In this document: positions 51,657-64,000 of the stretch, piece by piece | How the letters are laid out: each line of letters starts with the position of its first letter | Numbering within the stretch: position 1 is the stretch's first letter | From: Numida meleagris | Lineage: Eukaryota > Chordata > Aves > Galliformes > Numididae | DNA: 64,000 bases | Assembly: GCF_002078875.1 (NCBI RefSeq) | Contig: NC_034421.1 | Span: 8,888,365-8,952,364 of the forward strand | Direction of reading: 5' to 3' | Notes under the pieces: generated by a model | Databases searched by the model: none | What the model saw: the letters and a program-made list of their open reading frames with translations, nothing else | What the model was told of the DNA's origin: nothing | Program-made: the position numbers and the translations under genes

Positions 51657-51657
51657 T

Positions 51658-52612
51658 TCATAGAATCGTAGAATCATTAAGGTTGGAAAAGACCTCTAAG
51701 ATCATCCAGTCCAACTGTCGGCCCACCTCCCACCATGCCCACTAAACCATGTTCCTCAGCACCACATCTGCCCTTTTCTTGAACACCTTTGGGGACAGCG
51801 ACTCCACCGCTTTGCTGGGCAGCCTGTTCCAGCGCCTGACTGCTCTTCATGAGAGGCAATTTTTCCTAATATCCAACCTCAACCTCCCCTGTGCAACTTA
51901 AGGCCATTACCTTGTGTCATATCGCTGTTACCTGGAAGAAGAGGCCAACCCCCACTTCACCACAACCTCCTTTCAGGGAGCTGTAGAGGACATTACGGTC
52001 TTTCCTGAGCCTCCTCTTTTCCAGATCAAACCATCCCAGTTCCCTCAGCTGCTCCCCGTAAGACCTGCGCTCCAGACTTTTCACAGCTCTGTTGCCCTTC
52101 TCTGGATGCTCACCAGGGCCTCAGTGTCTTTCTTGTATTGAGGGGCCCAAAACTGAATACAGTGCTTAAGGTGTGGCCTCACCTGCTGGGTCTGCTGGCT
52201 GCACTATTTCTGTTAGAAGCCAGCATGCCACTGGCTTTCTTGGCTACCTGGGCACACTGCTGGCTCATCTTCAGTTGTCTGTTGACTAATAGCCCCGGAT
52301 CCCTTTTCTCCCTGCAGCTTTCCAGCTACTCTGCCCCAAGCCTGTAGCGTTGCCTGGGGTTGTTGTGACCCAAATGCAGGACCCAGCACTTGATCTTAAA
52401 GCTCTTACAGTTGGCCTCAGTCCATCAATCCAGCCTATCCAGATCCCTCTGCAGGACCTTCCTACCATCAGGCAAATCAGCATTTCCTCCCAGCTCAGTG
52501 TCAACTGCAAATTTACTGAGGATGCACTCAGTCCCGTCCTCCAGATCATCAGTAAAGATATTAAACAGGACCACCCCAATACTGACCATGGGGAACACCA
52601 ATAGTGACTGGT
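51658..52612 (-). mobile_element. CR1 LINE, 5'-truncated
   Basis: The plus strand opens with the reversed tail tcatagaatcgtagaatc and the typical aaggttggaaaagacctc. On the minus strand the far end reads through a region equivalent to the reverse transcriptase (F-N-I-F, L-S-K-F-A), broken by stops and frameshifts. No active ORF. Confidence 0.92.
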
Positions 52613-54277
52613 TGCCATATAACTGCGAGAGATCAACTTGTTTTCAAGTATTAGTGTTAAGACTTTCTTTCCAGTTTTGCATAAGAACCTTTTCCTCTGT
52701 ACTTTATGTAAACCCTAGGTGAGACGTTTGAGTAATCTAGTGCAATTTATCTACAGAATGATGTTACGATAGTATATTTGTGTTGTCTAGTGTCTTAGCA
52801 ATCCTTTTACAAGGTAACAATAAGAATATTTAGAAGAATCTGATGTGGAGAATTTTTTTTCCCAAAAAGGAATGTAAATTATGTACAAATTAAGCCCTGC
52901 CCTTTTTTGGCTCCCAGCCCAGCCACCAGCTACAAAGGAACAGGAACAACAAAAGAACCTGAGCACACCTGAACAGCTGTTTGCCTGAGTACCTTGTGTT
53001 ACTAATTGTTCAGCAAGACAAGTCTCATCGTCTTACTTGAACAGGAAGCACGAGAAGAACGCTGACATCAGGATTCTACTAAGGGTACTTACTATTTCTT
53101 TAGCTATTTTTAAGAACTTGAAGTGTTTGAATCTAACTTTCTGTGGGGAAGTAATTTCTGCATTTCAAAATTTGAAATGGCAGTAGAGGAGCTAGGAACT
53201 CATACCACACATACTGCTTAAGATGTAACTATGCATAATATGCGGAGTGCATGAATAAACTTCTATAAAATCTTCAGAAACACGGATGCTACTGATTCTG
53301 GAAATATTTTCTGATATGCAATTGTACGTATTGAAAATTTGTTTATTTCTAGTTCATCTGAAGCTGATGCGTGTTCAAATTCTATTAGTGCCTTTTAAGA
53401 AGGAGATTCGTAGAAAAATCTTCAAACTTATATGATAGAATGCTTTTTGATATAATCTACAGGTAACATATGAGGAGGTATTAATGACAGGTGTCAGCAT
53501 TCAAATATATGTCATTTAACAATATGTTTTTAATGGCATACATGACAAGCTTGACTCTAGCTGTCTTTACAGTGTACAGAAAAGTGCATCTTTTAGTGGA
53601 ATGCAAAGTGAAATAATTCTTATGGCTTAAAGCTACTGCATAGCATGATTTAGAGATGTAAATTTGATTTTCCTTAACATGAGAAGCATATCTGTTTTAG
53701 TTTAATAGTTCTCATTTAAATTGTGCTTGGAAATGTGGATTATTTTTCATTTTTTAAGTATCAGGATATTTTTCAACATTAGGAGCTCAAGTTTCCATTG
53801 TTATGCTATTTGTTTCATTGAATTTAGTGAGCTGATATTGGTGATGAAACAGTGTAGCAATTGGAGACTGCTACAGATTATTTCCCTGTGTCTGAAATCA
53901 GAAAAGCTGACCAGAAAAAAAGAAGAATGTGAAAAAATTATAAAAATTTAACTAATTTAACAAAATAGTCTGTAACTGTGTACTGTGGGGTGCACTTTCT
54001 GTGGTTCTTCTAGTATTTCTTTGTCACTCTGGAAGTGATGCAGCTGTCAGTTACCAAACATGGACAGTTCTGCGTAATAAATAAAGAGAGCTTAGATCCT
54101 AATATGTAAAGGCCATGCAAGGGATCAAGACAATAAGGGCTGTCTGATGCAGGAAAACTAACTGCATTAATTTCATGTGAGTATACCATGATTTGGAATA
54201 CCAGCTATTAATTAATACTAATTAATAAGAAGGTGTACAGACAGTTAACTCCTATGGAATTGTGTGTCACGGATTGA
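52613..54277. other. intergenic, upstream of SDR42E2
   Basis: AT-rich except for a more GC-rich patch at about 52895-53085. That patch could hold a noncoding first exon or promoter of SDR42E2, but no clear TATA box, CpG island or donor decides it. Confidence 0.5.
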
Positions 54278-54493
54278 CCATAGAGTCATGGAATCATTAC
54301 AGATGGAAAAGACTTCTAAAATCATCTAGTCCAACCATCCACCTGCCACCAATATTGCCCACTAAACCATGTCCCTAGGTACTACATCTGCCCTTTCCTT
54401 AAACACCTTCGGGGATGGTGACTCCACTGATTCCCTGGGCAACCTGTTCCAATGCCCAACCACTCCTTCTGAGAAGAAATTCTTCCTGAACTT
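54278..54493 (-). mobile_element. CR1 LINE 3' fragment
   Basis: A copy of about 215 bp starts with catagagtcatggaatcatt and runs through cccactaaaccatgtccc and gggcaacctgttcca. It belongs to the same subfamily type as the copy at 51658. Confidence 0.9.
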
Positions 54494-55179
54494 CTATGAT
54501 ACTCTAATCAGTCTTCCCGAGTAGATAAAACAGCTGTATACGAATGACCTGATGAAAAGAAATATCAACAGAATTTGGTAAGAACTAGACAGAAAATTAA
54601 ACATTTTTACATAAACAAAAACGTTTGAAATGACAATGAATTCTTGTCTTTACTGAAGAACTGTGATCCAAACATGAAATAAAATAGATTTTTAAAAGCA
54701 GATTCAAGTCCTTTCTAATATTCATTCTCTAACGTTTTTCCTGACTATTTGGCTAACATTGGTTTGTCTTAAATATATCGGAAATCAGTGAATCTTCAAG
54801 GATATAGTATTTGATATACTAAGCACTGAAAAATGTAATCACATCTGTTGATATGATTATATTGCTGTGATAAGTTCTAGTAACTATAGTATCTCTAAAA
54901 TCCTATAATGTCTCTTCATTTCTATATAACATGAAACTCGTAGATAAGAGGAAAAGACCATATTGGAATGTAAAAGTATCCAGATTCATTACAAATTTTA
55001 CATAGAGATACTGTCACCAAAATTTTGAATTTGTATAACTTAAGCACATTAAGATAACAAAATAGATATAAATAAAAATAGTACAGTTACAGAAGGATCA
55101 TAGTAACATGAAATTTACTGAAATTCTTTAGATTCCAGAGTACCATGCAAGAATCTTCAATACACTTTTTATCTTGCAG
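54494..55179. other. SDR42E2: AT-rich sequence before SDR42E2
   Basis: No gene is seen. The stretch ends in a polypyrimidine tract and cag at 55177-55179, so it is probably an intron 3' end and the SDR42E2 5'UTR begins further upstream. Confidence 0.6.
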
Positions 55180-55184
55180 CCGTG

Positions 55185-63982
<8,798 letters not shown>

Positions 63983-64000
63983 GTAAGATGAGAGACATGG

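Noticed and set aside
52286..52636. 116-codon minus-strand ORF
   Set aside because: It is a shifted frame through the CR1 copy at 51658-52612.

Overview
This is vertebrate nuclear DNA, and almost certainly from a bird. Coding information sits in short exons with GT-AG (twice GC-AG) introns. There are four CR1 LINE copies with avian-type 3' tails, and no bacterial operons, rRNA, tRNA or CRISPR. The gene order MOSMO, VWA3A, SDR42E2 matches the human 16p12.2 block, whose chicken counterpart lies on chromosome 14. A galliform source is likely, but the species is inferred.

Layout, with all genes on the plus strand: (1) 1-14060 holds MOSMO: the end of intron 1, exon 2 (1948-2160), an 8 kb intron, terminal exon 3 (stop at 10366-10368) and a probable 3.7 kb 3'UTR reaching an AATAAA at 14041. 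Exon 1 lies upstream of the window. (2) 14060-14460 is a CpG island starting about 20 bp after that signal. It contains an RFX X-box-like site and is the probable VWA3A promoter. (3) About 14740-45065 holds VWA3A, with 30 well-supported coding exons from 16362 to 41360, two N-terminal exons of lower confidence and an unresolved last exon. (4) 45066-55179 is a 10 kb intergenic stretch with two CR1 copies and no convincing gene. (5) 55180 to the window end holds the first seven coding exons of SDR42E2; the gene continues past 64000.

For most exons the splice phases were checked by translating across each junction, and every chosen junction keeps the frame. The most informative result is that VWA3A is an internal triplication. 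Three von Willebrand A-like units each carry a Y-x-x-R-I-x-W-L motif exactly 22 residues before the metal-site Asp, and each ends in G-R-(Y/F)-H. Only the third unit keeps a full MIDAS metal site.

The three genes are neighbours by synteny and no shared pathway is visible. MOSMO is a membrane modulator of Hedgehog signalling, VWA3A is a poorly characterised protein probably of ciliated cells, and SDR42E2 is an extended short-chain dehydrogenase/reductase. I found no convincing previously undescribed system. The points most worth checking are the VWA3A repeat architecture, its X-box promoter, its two unresolved ends and a 174-codon antisense ORF in intron 8.
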